Source: Paracamarosporium sp. OC-R06-R3 (taxonomy: Eukaryota; Ascomycota; Dothideomycetes; Pleosporales; Didymosphaeriaceae). From it: a DNA stretch of 64,000 nt. The notes beneath the pieces are model-generated. The model made no database searches and was not told where the DNA came from. It worked only from the letters and a program-made list of their open reading frames with translations. This document shows positions 49,610 to 62,300 of this stretch, piece by piece (within the stretch, counting starts at the first letter, position 1; every line of letters starts with the position of its first letter). Location of the stretch: NCBI GenBank assembly GCA_019828545.1, contig JACVRA010000061.1, positions 248,198 through 312,197 of the forward strand, read 5' to 3'. The position numbers and the translations under genes were made by a program.

Positions 49610-52230
49610 ATGGAGCCTCTGAGTGCGCTGGGTATAGCGACTGCTGTTGTACAGTTCCTTGATTTTACAGGCAAGATCGTGTCTGGTACATGGCGTATCT
49701 ATCGAGGCAAGCCGCCCAAGGGCACTGAAGGCAATTCTGATCTTCGAAGTATCGCGCAAGACCTTCATCGAGTTACTATAGCTTTACAAAACTCAGAGCC
49801 TCTGAGGAAATCATCTATTGTACACGATGCCTCGATCCCTGAATTGGCGGAAAAGTGTGCCTTGGTAGGAAAACAGCTTTTGACAGTTCTAGACCGCCTG
49901 CAAGCGCAAAGCGACAGCGTCTGGGCAAGCTTTAGAACGGCATTACGCACGGTGTGGAGCGAGAAAGAGATTGAGGGCCTTTTCAAAACCTTGGGAAATT
50001 ATAGGCAGCAGATGTCTATGCACATTCTGCTTTCACTCAGGTCAGTGCGAGCTACAGATGGAGTCCAGTATTGCGCTCGAAAGTTGACGACGTCAGAGAA
50101 CAATTAAACTCCTCCAACATAGATCATTTGAATAGTTTGACTGATACCCAGAATATTTGTCGCAATATTCTACGCAATGTCACGAAACAGGCACAGTGGC
50201 AAGGTGATATCATCGACGCGATCCAACGGAGCCATGCACAATCATTGCGTGGAGCACGCAATTCAATCCCACCTCCGAATATACACGAGAAGCTTAGTGA
50301 AGACGATGCTGAACGTATCAGTCGAGGTGTGATCAAATCACTCTATTTTCCCGAAATCGAACGGCGATACGAGAAGATCACTCGTGCGCATCAAAAGACG
50401 TTTGAGTGGATTCTCCGTTGCCCCACAGGCACTGCAGAGTGGACCGATTTTCCTGGATGGATCAAAGACAACGACAGCCCGTTATACTGGGTGACTGGAA
50501 AAGCTGGTGCAGGCAAATCTACACTGATGAGGTATATCTTTGATCACCCTGAGACGCATCAAACACTTCTACAGTGGGCAACGGATCGCCCACTTGTCAC
50601 AGCATTCTTTTTCTTCTGGAACTCCGGATCGGAAATGCAGATGTCGCACGAGGCGTTGGTTCGAGCGTTGTTGTATCAGGTCCTGGATCAAGCGCCCAGC
50701 CTCGTCCCGATTGTTTTACCACATAGGATGGAGACCGGCATACTATTTGGCGAGCAAATGTTCGATGAAATGTATGCAAGACCATGGACATGGGAAGAAC
50801 TTTTGAAAGCATTCCGGCTGCTTATTGAAAAGTGCACCACCAAGTACAAGATGGCGTTCTTCATCGATGGAATGGACGAGTTTCAAGGCAATCCCTCTGA
50901 GTTGGTGGACTTCCTAGCAAGCCTCATGGCGCCGGGAATCAAAGTGTGTGCATCCAGCAGGCCTTGGGTTGTGTTTGAAGATGCTTTTGGACACCGGCCC
51001 CACCTGAGATTGGAAGATCTGACTCACAACGATATTAAACATTTCGTCACGTCAAGACTGACTGCAAGTCCGGGTTTCAAGATATTGCAGGAGCTTGACT
51101 CCGAGGCATCATCTCGGATCATAGAGAATGTGTGCAGAAAATCGTCAGGTGTCTTCCTTTGGGTTTTCTTGGTCACCCAATCACTGCTTGACGGGCTATC
51201 GGAAGGCGAAAGGTTATTCGAACTTCAGCGTCGACTCGATAGCTTACCCGACGACCTCGAGAATCTTTTTGTGAAGATTCTTGACCGCTTGTCTGCCAAA
51301 CACCTCGAAAGGGCAGCACAGTTCTTCCAGATGGTACGAGCATCTTTGCTCCCTCTCTCGCTCTTAGATATGTCGTTTGCTGATGAGGATGACCCGGAAT
51401 TTGCGATTCGGGCCCCGTGTGCGCCATTAACGAATAAAAATGTTACAGCACGGGCGGAGATGATGCGCCGCCGTGTCAACGCCTGCTGCAGAGGGCTGTT
51501 GGAAGCGAAACCCGACCAGAAGACGCGTCTTGCAGACACTAAAGTTGGATACTTGCACCGTTCCGTAAAAGATTTCTTGGAACAGGAAGATACCTCGGAA
51601 AGACTGCGCGCCGCTAGTCAAACGGATTTTAACGTCAATCTGAGACTATATAATGCACAACTGATGAAATTGAAACGCCAGCATCCGGAGACACTCGAAG
51701 ATGACACTCTATGGAAACCAATTACCTATGCCATTGAGTATGCTGTTAGAGCTGACAAAGACTGCTCTGGGCTCCAAGTAGTTCTTTTGAACGAGATTGA
51801 CCAGGCTGCTGTTCAGCTCACCACCAAGCCTTTATCGGATGGGGAAACCTTTCTCAGCCGCGCATGTCAAACTTCAGGAGATGTCGCGGTTCACTGGACG
51901 TGGACGAGAATCGATTGCCGGAAGAGTAAATCGTTTCTTGGATTTGCTGTGCAGTGCCAGCTGACAGGGTATGTGGATGCTATGTTGACATCGATGCCAC
52001 CCCGAGAAGCTTCAGAGACCGCCCTTAAGCTTCACAACCTGGCGGAAACTCAGTATAGCATCTTCCCAAATGAGAAAGATCGACCGTCCATTCACCATCG
52101 TTCGAGGAACCGCGATCTGATACGATTACTATGGTCTTATGTAGAGGCTTATCAGAAGGCCGAGGTGTCAGCTCCTGTGATACCGCGACGGCCTCGGAGA
52201 GGCCTCCTATGTTGTTTCTGCTTCGGCTGA
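49610..52230 (+). CDS. NACHT-domain NTPase (fungal NOD-like receptor class)
   Basis: Exons 49610-50040 and 50097-52230 encode 854 residues. The 56-nt intron has a GTCAGT donor and a TTGAC-containing GTCAG acceptor that restores the frame SLR-EQLN. The N-terminus (MEPLSALGIATAVVQFLDF) is the helical domain common in fungal STAND proteins. The NACHT domain has Walker A GKAGAGKST at about 278-286 and Walker B FFIDGMDEF at about 398-406, followed by CASSRPW and the typical VGYLHRSVKDFLEQ further on. No ankyrin, WD40 or TPR repeats follow; the C-terminal 300 residues are unassigned and end in RRPRRGLLCCFCFG. Such proteins sense non-self or stress signals and trigger cell death. The role of this one is inferred from class and from its HET-domain neighbour. 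Confidence 0.9.
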
Positions 52231-53111
52231 GCTTTTGAGCATCTCGTATCGTGACACGATATGTGAACACGGGAACTTCATCTCATTTCCTGTGATACCG
52301 ATCTATCGAAGCCGTACTAGGAATATCGCCAGGCACACGGGCGCTCTGCATGATGTTGCTCGGAGAGAGCGTTGTGTATCCTTTCTCGGAGGGGATATTA
52401 AGAGTATGGAATTCGAGGCCGCAGCTGTGGTTAGAGCAGAATACGACTTGGGTTGCACTGCTAATAAGCAGTGGCAAACCACTCTTGATGTGACTATCCA
52501 CATCCTCCTGCATAATCCTATCCCTTAGTATCCCAAAATATCTTCACACTCTTCCTTCTACCTAGTTAGTCTCCAGCTGCCATCATCAGCCCCCATGTTT
52601 GTAGCAAATCGTGTTTCTGTTTCAAACACGTGCTGGGCCTGCGTTCAAAAAGTCGATATTCCTGGAGGATTGCGATCATCCTCCGCCAAGCTCCCTTGCA
52701 GAGTCTACGTGGAGATGCCATGCACTTAACCAACCCTGATAGCCGTATCTTAATTTACACATCGAAGCAGGTTTGGACTGTGCTGACTTGGATCGGATGT
52801 AATACGAATTGGGCTAGTCGGAGTCTGTGCGGGTAAGACATGCGTATTTCATAGACCTGTGTGAAATGCCGCTAAGATATGAATTGATAGTGATGAGAGT
52901 ACGGCCGAAAGATCTTTGTGCACTTTCTGCAGCTTGCTGAGTTGATAGAATGTCGTTCGTGGATTTGAGGATGATGTAGTTCTCACTTATAATCTTCTCC
53001 ACAGGACTGCGTCGTTATGAAGGAACAATAACGGGTATGTAGTCAATACTTTTGATGGTTTATTTAGGTATATGGTTCATTAGTTTCTTTACTACACTGT
53101 CTGGATGACGT
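52231..53111. other. Spacer between NACHT and AKR genes
   Basis: 881 bp between two convergent stop codons. The largest open frame (52235-52528, +) has no recognisable feature. Nothing else is seen beyond presumed 3' UTRs. Confidence 0.55.
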
Positions 53112-54062
53112 TTATTCGTCGTCTCCAAAGAACACCTTGACCGGCAACCAAGCGTCGCCACAGACCTTGAATCTCTCGGGCAGCGAGCTGATGGCCTTCT
53201 GCTCCTCCTCGTCAAGCTCCCAACCATCGAGCTCGAAGTTTGCCTGGATTCTGGACGCGGTTACACTCTTAGGGATAACGCTCGTACCGCGCTGCAATCC
53301 CCACACCAACAGAACCTGCTGCACCGTCTTGCCCTTCTTCTCAGCAATCTGCTTCAACTGCTCGTTCTTGTACAGCGGAGAGTCGGTTGAGCCAAGGCAG
53401 GAGTAGGCTGTGGCGTGAATACCCTTCTCCTTCAAGTAGTCGAGAAGCTTGGGGGAGGGGTTGTTGGGGTGTAGTTCAATCTGGTTGACGGCGGGAGTGA
53501 TTTTGAAGTCAGGGGAGGCGAATAGCTTCTCGAGGTTCTTGATGGCGAAGTTGGAGACGCCAATGTTCTTGACGCGACCGGACTCAGGCAACTTCTGCAT
53601 CTCGCGCCAGGTGTCGCGGAAATCCCAGTCTGGGTAGTGCTTCTTCAAGTCGGTCGGGTCGGTTGACGAGGGCCAGTGCTACGGTCACGTTAGTGTGTGC
53701 GAGGCATGAGAAGGTGTGTGTAAAGAATGTACCATGAGGTAGAGATCAACATAGTCCACGCCCAAGCTCTTCAGAGAGCTCTCGATACCCTCTTCGACCC
53801 TCTTGTGCCACGGGTTGTCGAGCTTAGTTGTGATCCAGATCTCCTCGCGCGGTACGCCAGAATCCTTGATGCCCTGGCCAACTTCATGCTCGTTACCATA
53901 GGCAAGCGCAGTATCAATATGCCTGTAGCCCGCCAAAAGCGCAGCCTTTACCGCTTCGCGGACCTCGTTGGGCTTGGATTGCCACGTTCCAAGGCCAATT
54001 GCGGGGATCTTTGCTCCGGTGTTGAGCGTAAAGGTTTCTTTAGTCCAAGCCTTGGGAGCCAT
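53112..54062 (-). CDS. Aldo-keto reductase (NADPH-dependent aldehyde/polyol type)
   Basis: Exons 54062-53733 and 53678-53112 encode 298 residues. The catalytic tetrad is complete: D50 and Y55 ([10 protein letters not shown]), K80 (TTKLDN) and H111 in LMHWP, where the intron falls exactly between M110 and H111. Also visible are the family motifs [31 protein letters not shown] and the cofactor-binding [14 protein letters not shown]. The intron is 54 nt with a CTAAC branch site. AKRs of this type reduce aldehydes, sugars or glycerol precursors in the cytosol with NADPH; the exact substrate is not deducible. The length is normal for the family. The gene is divergent from the FYV6-like gene, with 410 bp between the starts. 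Confidence 0.93.
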
Positions 54063-54472
54063 TGTAGATAGTGTCCAGAGAAATCAACGAAGGTGGTCTA
54101 GTACCTGGGTATCAAAAACAAGTTGTTTTGGGGAATTGAGGCGGTGGGATGGAAGGAGGGGTTCAAGATTTTTAAGCCCCTCGTCGCCATCGCACCACGG
54201 CAGGCAGTGACATAGTCGCATTCCAATTTCATCATAGGCCCAAAACAATCCCATAATGCCCCACCATACGTATCGTGTACGAGAACATCATCCACCGGAA
54301 GAACTGCGTGACCTCCTCTTCCACGAATCAGCGCAGGATTTGGCCGCATCAGTGGGGGCCAGCTAGCCTCATCGGGTACCCCACCCGCAGCATATCCGAA
54401 GAACAGCCCGCGTCTATCGCGAAAGCTATCCCCAACCACCCTCGGCATCTTGAGGCGGCTGAATCAGCAATC
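54063..54472. promoter_or_regulatory. Divergent promoter region (AKR / FYV6-like)
   Basis: A 410-bp interval between opposite start codons, which must carry both core promoters. No motif stands out. Confidence 0.5.
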
Positions 54473-55195
54473 ATGTCCAGCGGCTTCGTATCCGGCGGTA
54501 CGATTGACAAGCCAACCGAGCGCGACGACGAGTGGCGGGCGGCGCAGGCAGAGCTCGAACAGAAGCGGCGCGAGAAGGAGGACCGGGACAAGCAGAATGA
54601 CGGCAAATCGCTCTACGAGGTCCTCCAGGCAAACAAAGGTGTTCCTCCTCCCCAATTCGAAGCATAAGGATCTGACTGACATGTTAGGTTGACTGCCTAA
54701 GCCGCCAAGCAAGAAGCCTTTGAAGAAGCCACGCGATTGAAGAACCAGTACCGCGCCCTTGACGATGACGAAGCCGAGTTCCTCGATTCGGTGCTGGAAA
54801 CTGCACGGAAGAAGGAGGCAGAAGTGCGGAAAGAGACGCTGGAGCAGCTGGACGGGTTTCGCAAGCGACAGGAGGAGGCCGAGAGGAAGGCGCTGGAAGC
54901 GGAGACGCCCGAGGGCGTGAAGGAGGAGGAGGCGCATTGGATTGCTCACGGGAAGAAGAGGAAGAAGGGGCCAGAGTTGCTCAAAGGTGTGAAGTTGAGG
55001 AAAGCGAGCTCAACAGCCCATGATAAGGACGATGCGGGGAAGAGTGACGTGACGGGCACCAAGAGTGGTCCTTCGCTTGGGACGACTGTGCCGCATGCTG
55101 CTTTAGCGAAACCGACGTCCGCGTCGCCTCCCACCAAACCCTGCAATCCTGTGTCGCTAGGTCTGGGGTACGCATCTTCCGATGATGACGACTGA
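54473..55195 (+). CDS. fyv6: FAM192A/Fyv6-like splicing-associated protein
   Basis: Exons 54473-54638 and 54702-55195 encode 219 residues. The N-terminus MSSGFVSGGTIDKP...DDEWRAAQ and the segment SLYEVLQANKAAKQEAFEEA (rebuilt across the 63-nt intron) define the FAM192A/Fyv6 N-terminal domain; LDDDEAEFLDSVL follows. The middle is a charged helix, and the C-terminal 80 residues are Ser/Lys/Pro-rich and end in an acidic run (SSDDDD). Yeast Fyv6 is a nuclear factor that associates with the spliceosome at the second step; human FAM192A (NIP30/PSME3IP1) binds the proteasome activator PA28-gamma. I cannot tell which activity is kept here. The acceptor at 54701 was chosen because it alone restores the family sequence. 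Confidence 0.88.
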
Positions 55196-56323
55196 GAGAC
55201 ATACGGCGCCGTGGGGCTACGACGTCTGAAGTAGATATCTCTAAGGAAGTCTGAGGGCGTCGCACTATTCTGTAGGGCTTACGGGTATGGGAATATCATA
55301 CCCAACCCTGCGAATGATAGCCGACAGATTCCACGAAGTAGCGATGCATGCATGAAAGATAGGTCTTCAATCCAGCCTGTGTAAAACCACTCACCTGTCT
55401 AACCGTCCTGATGCTGATCTACACCATTGCGTGGAGCATGGATTGTCAATATAAGTCGACCATGTTCTTTTGTTCAGGCTTATCGAGTGGCTTCCATTGG
55501 TCCCTTCAGTCTGGCATCGTTATTAGAACATGTGCGAGCTTACATGATTGCCTTCTGTTATGTTTGATTGGCAATGCTGAAGCTTGCCGATATGGCATGG
55601 TCTCGGCAAACGCAACTTTCTCACACGTGCTTCACTGGTTGACGGCTCTCCTGATGACAAGACTCCACGTCCGAAATGGTATCCGGTAATCAAATCGTGC
55701 ATTCCCGAGTCTCAAGACGTATGATGGGCTCGCAGGTGTGTTTGCCGGTACCCCTTGACCAGTAATTGCAAACATGTTAATGAGTTCGTCCGGATGACTA
55801 CATCAACGGACTGTTTATCAGGATTTTGGCAAGCTTGCTGCGGTCTTGCCTGTGTGTTACATCGTTATATAATTGAAGCAACCCAAACGCGGACGCATAC
55901 CTCTCACTATGTAGGTAGAATGACAGGAACCTATGTGAGACCGGCACAATCGGGTTACCAGTCGTTTGAGAGAACCAATATATCTGACAGTGGCCTCAGA
56001 GATACGGATAACCATTTCTGCTTCACCTGTTTTCTTGCTTGAGTTCCCTGCAATTGCCACTTTCTCACCCTCTCGGTTCGAGGAGCGAGGAGCGTCTGCG
56101 GATCTCTATTACTACCTCTCACTTTTTTTGTGTTTTTATCTAACAACAACCTCTTCTCTCCTCCATACCCATCCTTACCACATATCTTAGAGATATAAGC
56201 CCTGCATATTTAACTTTAGCTTATTCAGCTGCTGACGGGGGCTGTCTAAAGCTCAGGTCTCTCTCCACATTCGTCCTATACAGGGCTTTCGACTATATCT
56301 ACTGCTGCAAGACTCGAATCGCC
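55196..56323. other. Spacer before the DUF3638 gene
   Basis: 1.1 kb between the FYV6-like stop and the giant gene. A T-rich/CT-rich tract at about 56110-56200 is typical of a fungal promoter close to the start codon. No gene is supported. Confidence 0.55.
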
Positions 56324-59300
56324 ATGGCGAGTGCCAATGCAGCTACGATAGAATATCTTGTCTGGCATATGGTGCTTCCTCCGAAATTGCCTCAAGCAGA
56401 CGATACAAGCCCTGCCAACGACCAAGCACTGTTGGAAACAACAATCGCAGCTTTACGGGATTTGCAGAACTCTCTCAATACCGCAGAACCGGTACTCGCT
56501 CAGCGAATCAACTATCCCATAGCGGCGATCAATAATCTTCTACTCAGCCGGAACAAGGAAGGCTATATTGTGGAAAGCCAGCTGGTGAAGTCTCTTCGCG
56601 AGCTCGCCGCTTCGAGCAACCCGCAAGCAATCCCGTTACAAGTGAAGGCGCAGAATTCCGGTATCCTCGTGAGGAGACTCGAGGATGATATTACCTTCGA
56701 GGTATTCGAGCTTTCTCCTCAGGATGAACAGGTAATGACAAGCAAGGGTCGACTTGTTCGTTCGTTTCCCAAGCACGTCTGTCGCATTCATCGAGGCCGC
56801 TTGCTTGAGGATGGTTTCATAGAAGCCATATCTCGCCATATTGCGAAGCTGAGCTGTAATGAAGTTTCAGAGTTCAAGTTCGGGATCAAAAAGGCAGGAA
56901 CGGGCCACGGCGCATCCGGTACCTCAACCCATCCAGGTCTTGTAACGGAATACCTTGTCAGCGTCCTGGCCGCCCTTGGCACACCCACAACTACAGGCAG
57001 CATCACAAAGAACACTCGCGAGGAAATCATATACTCTCCTGTTGGTCTAGCATGGCGAAGATCACCACTATGGTTACTCATTCGTGTCGTCCTTGAACTA
57101 GAGTTTTTGCAATTTCCGAGCCCCACCCATGCTCGCAGTTGGCTTGTATAAGGCTGCAATGGCACGCATACTAGCCACGGTCCTAGTCCAAGCCGAAAAA
57201 GAACAGCTGAACCCAGAGCTTCTACACGTGGTTTCCATCAAGCTCGCTCGTCGACTTCGGAAGCTCAAGTCCCTTCCCGATGACCTTTATCAAATCTGCA
57301 TCAATCCGGTCCGAAGCATTTTGGTAGAAGTACACCGTAAGTTGGAGGATGCATGGGAGAAGCTTGCTGAACGTACCGACTCGGACATTGACATGAGTGT
57401 CCTCTCCACGCTGCAGCTCCAGAAAGATACTATGGCGAATCTAAGCCAGCTCGGCCGCTTCGTAGACCGAATGTTATCCCGGAAAGTCAAAGACAAACCT
57501 TCAACGTTCATACCGAAGTTAGAGTGCCCAGAGTTCGACGATGTTGAACTACTGTTTGAATTCGATGATGCTGGCGAAAATCGATACTTCCAGCTATCCG
57601 TCGTTGAGCTTTGGGTGAAGGAACAACTTCCGTCTTGGCTAGAAGTCCACAAAATGGAGAAAAGAGTTGCAAATACCTATCTCGGTTGATTGTAAAGTAC
57701 CATCGTGTAGCAGATTGTCTCTATTCCGAAGCGGATTCGCCGAGCGGTCTCTCGCTCATGTACATAACCATATCTGAACTTTGGATAGCGTGCGACACTT
57801 GTGCATGCGCTATGTACGAGTTTCTTTCTGAGTATAGCTCGGAAGTAAATTTCACTCCTCTCCAGGCACTATCGCTGCCGTTCAGAAGCCAAATGGAACG
57901 TCTGCTGAACATCGAGCGCTATGCGAATGCCCGTGAAAAACGGGTGAATCCAAGTTTGCCCTCTGTATTTCGTCAATTTGGACACGACAAGTCCTTTGCC
58001 GTGCGATTTTTCGATGATTCTGATTCGCTTCAGGATCTACGAGTGCGAATCGAACGGGATGCGACGAACAAGCAGCAACAGAAGCTTGAAGAGTTGACTC
58101 GTAAGAAGAAGGAATATGAAAACCTTATCTCACTATCAGAAAAGCTGGTTTGTGGCGAGCATGAGACAGTTTACCGCGGCCGAGGACGTAAACGAAAGGC
58201 AGTAGAGATAATCACCAAGTGTCAGAGATGTCAGTTGCGCGCACAGGCACGAAAGATACGCATTGAAGTCCATGAATGGCCTCTCAATTCGATTGAATCA
58301 CATGCTAAGGCTACAGTTTTTGAAGTGGATGTTCCGGAACCATTTAGTTACTGGAGGGACGGAACGATCTATTTGCTTAAGGCTGTACTTCGATCCGTTG
58401 TCGACCAAGAATCTCCCAGTAAGGCATCTTCTTATACGCTCGCTCACTACGATGGGTTGGATTCATTCCGCAATAGCCCGTCGGATCAGCGCCTTGGGAT
58501 CTATTCAAGCAGGCAGCCTGTGCTGGGAAAACTCAAGCACATCAAGGAGGGTGTCGTGTTCCTGACGGACGCAGATGTCTGTGTAGATAACAACTTGCCC
58601 TATCAATACTATGATTCATCCGACATGCTCGCCATGGAAAGGCTGCGGATGACGCAAGAAGTTCAGGGTAAGTGCACTTACCGAGCTCCTTCCAGGTCGC
58701 CTGAGCTACAACGCTACTTGAGTCACACTACAACGTCTAAACACGTAACGCCTAACTCGGCCGTCTCTTCCGTGTCTGTGGCTCCACATCATTTATCCTT
58801 GGATGAATACAAAGGCCTCAGCCTCCTTCCTCTTGGAAACAAGATTCATTATATAAACATCTTGGTTCAACTTCGCGCGGGGACCGTGGATTTCGCAAAG
58901 GTCGAAGCTCAATGCTTAATCCACCAGATGGTTCACATAGCAGGTCCACCCATAGGCAACAATGTTTCGGCCTTTGCGATTACACGTGAGGCTCATAGCA
59001 TCCTGCGTGACAAATCCTTCTGTCGGGCATTATTACAAGAGTTGGACGCTACTCTACAGAAGATCAAAGGCAACTGGGAAACGTGGCGAGCATTGGCCAC
59101 GTGCGCACTTTTAACTCTTCGAATACTCGCTTTCACAGAGGCTTCCGATATTCTATCGCTCTGCTTCGAATATCTCACCACTGCCCGCCAAATCGCGCTT
59201 GGTTGGATAACTTCCCTAGAGCAGAGGTTGCGTGCCACGACAGACAGCGTGCAACGAGCGGAGCTATCGTCCAGAAGAACAGAAATTGCACTCTTGTGTA

Positions 59301-62300
59301 TCGGTACTTTCGATGTGGACGTGGCGCATGTGGGTGATGTTCTCCACACACCTGATGCTATTTCGGACTTGCTCCAGCTTTCGATCAAAGTGCGAGAAAA
59401 CAAGGAATCTGTCGCATCAGACCACGGGAATCTCTATCGTGCCACACTTCAGTCTTGGAGGAACTTATTATTTCGTTTATCGCCAATGTTGCGGGATGGT
59501 CTTGTCTCTGGCAGACATCAAATGAGTTTTAATTCAGCGGTGGCAGCCGCATGGCCGAACTTCCAGCCTGTTGGTAACTGGGCAGTTCTCGCCGAACCGA
59601 AACATTATTGGGCGCATATTAAAAGCGGAGCTCTCGATGTTCACTTTAACTTCTTAACAGCTGATCTTCTAGTGAATGGCTTGCCGATAGCTCGTTTACC
59701 TAAGGAATATACAGAACATGAGACCTATCTCGCATTGTTCGACGGGATGACGATCGAGGTAACGCCCACCGACGAGCCTGGCATGGCTTTCTCCGCTAAG
59801 CACCCTCACTTCAACTATAAACTAAGTTTTGGAATGAACAAGAAAAGGCAACATATGCTTGTCATCGCAGCTAAACTTGGAGAAAAGCTCGACTTGATCC
59901 CACAGCGCGTGTTCCAAGGAATTCTCCCTGCGACCTTCGTAGAGAAGTATTTCCATTGGTTTAACCACAAGACCGGGGAGATCGAGTTCCGGCCTTTGGA
60001 CAGACCATGGACCTCTGACCATGACCTATGGCGTTTGAAGAAGTCTGGGCTCAACTGGATACTTGAGAACTCAACTTCAAGGTTGGTCTACCCCATCAAA
60101 GAGTCAGGTAAATTGATCTCGACCATACTGGCGCCCTTGGAGCACCCGAAACACATCCATATCATCGCTGATAAAGCTTCTTCAATCGTATACATTCGCC
60201 TCGTTAGACTACGGCTAGACTTTTATCTACCACCTGGAGGGTCCTCGATTCATTCTTGCCAATACACTGGGAAGATTATAGACTCAAATCAACGTCTTGG
60301 AAATTTAATAGGACTAGTCAGCAAACTGGTACTGAGGGAAGAACACAAGAGCAAACATCGAACCATACTCATACCGGAGGGTACCATCAAGTATAGTAAG
60401 ACCCTCGACCATGTGAAGGTTTCGGTCGAGCCCGACACCACGATCGCAATACACGACTATCACTTCGATCAAATGATTACTCGCTTGAATGATAATAGGA
60501 CTCTTCAGAGCAAATTGCTTCTCTGTTATCTACATGCGCTGACTTCTCATTTTATTGTGGACCATGCAACGAGCTTTACCGGAACAGAGGCTGCCCTTGT
60601 GATCTTGCGTTCGGGTGCAGTGGCGTCCTTCGGGGTTCTTAATCTTCAGAACATTGAGCTCCTCTCACTCATCGCGAAATTGACGCCGGGTCGAAAGTAT
60701 AGTCCGGCTTCAACCAAGTTTACGCAGCAACTCCACTGGAACGAACAGCTGCCCATGTTATCTCAGCATGGTAGTTTCTTCCTCGAAGTCGATCACCTCT
60801 TCCGCCAAATGCAGAGAAACTCTTTGCTTCATATCAAAGAGTCTCAGGTCGAAGTACCCAAACTTGCGCATGTGCAATCCGATCTTTTAGAGCGGGACAA
60901 TATCCGCTCGTCAACTTTCCGCACCGATGGATTTGGAGCCGAACAATACAGTCGCTCATGCGATTCCATGTATACCGGGAGAGAAACTTCCTTGGATCCA
61001 AACAGAAGTCAACGCTCCACTAACATTACTGCCATGTTACTGCGTGAGTCTGTGGCTCTGATTCTTGGGATGGAAAACCTCCAACTGTCTCTCCATTCCA
61101 AGCATCTGAAGAATAGCCCAGTGCAAGGCTCTGGCCCGTTGGAACCTTCAAACCTAGATTTTTCAGCAAAATGGCTCGATGAACCTGCTTGCTACCTTCC
61201 GCAGTTCTGGTGCTCGCTACATGCTTCGCTATCCGCATCCCCTAACCGCTTCAACAAGTTCACTATCATCATGTTTCTCTCTACTCTGGCATTTGCAGAT
61301 GGTGCCGATATGGATGTTATTCAGGCTTTGGCAGCTTTTTATAAAGAACCGAATTTGAGGTCAATCACTGTGCCGCAGATGCCAGGATTTCAACTTAGCA
61401 AAGGGCATGATCCCGGACTATCCGACATCGAAGACGCCGTCCGCACAAAACGAAAGATTTTCGAACATTGTCCAGAGTTCAATTTACCGCAGAGACATGG
61501 CGAATCTGTGGCCATTTGGTATTCAAGGAAAAGAAATCAATTCCTTGGAAACCAGAATAGTGCTATCGAGGCTTTCGCACATTCTTTGCACACTCAGTGG
61601 CCATGTGAAAATCCGACAAAACCAGCTACACAGAACGCGGACACGTATATCTACACAGAGTCAGTCATGGGGGTGCTCAGAGTTAAGTTCAAGAGTTGGC
61701 ATGATAATCGCACGTTCTACATGTACACCCAGAATGTCACAGATACCGTTGGCCGTATGGATGTCGTCAAAGTACCCGTAACACGCAAACAGCTAATTCG
61801 TCCTCCGGAATGGCATGTGACTAGTGAAAGTGATGGGATTTTTGGCATAAAGGATATATTCGCATTGCCTCCACCACTTCCAGCAAATATAATCTGTGAG
61901 TACTCAAGGTTTTATATAAGGATGTATGCTAACATCACTATAGCTCGTGGTCAGAACGCGTTACACTGGCCAAAGCCACCAGTCCTTGATATTGCTATCA
62001 TGGAGAGTACCGTACGTAAACGAGCTCGGGCCGACGATGGCCTGAACGCACTTTGTGATAGCTTGGATGAGGTGGCAGCGTCAGCTTGCGAAAAGCAATA
62101 TGTAGCAAGTCTACGTGATAGTCGCAAATCTCTTGGCTCCGGACAACGACGGGTCCAGATCATGACAGAAGAGCTGGAAGGCGACCTTGGGGAGATATTG
62201 CAGAGCTATTTCACACAGTGTCGACAGTATGTCCAGGATATCAACTCAGTACTTGAGAGCGTTGTTCGATCTGGCGATGAGATCGGATGGACAGTCGGTC

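Noticed and set aside
57083..57137. Possible 55-nt intron to explain the left frame change in the DUF3638 gene
   Set aside because: The donor GTGTCG is poor, there is no good branch site, and removal would delete residues that align in spacing with the family. A homopolymer indel is simpler, though not proven.
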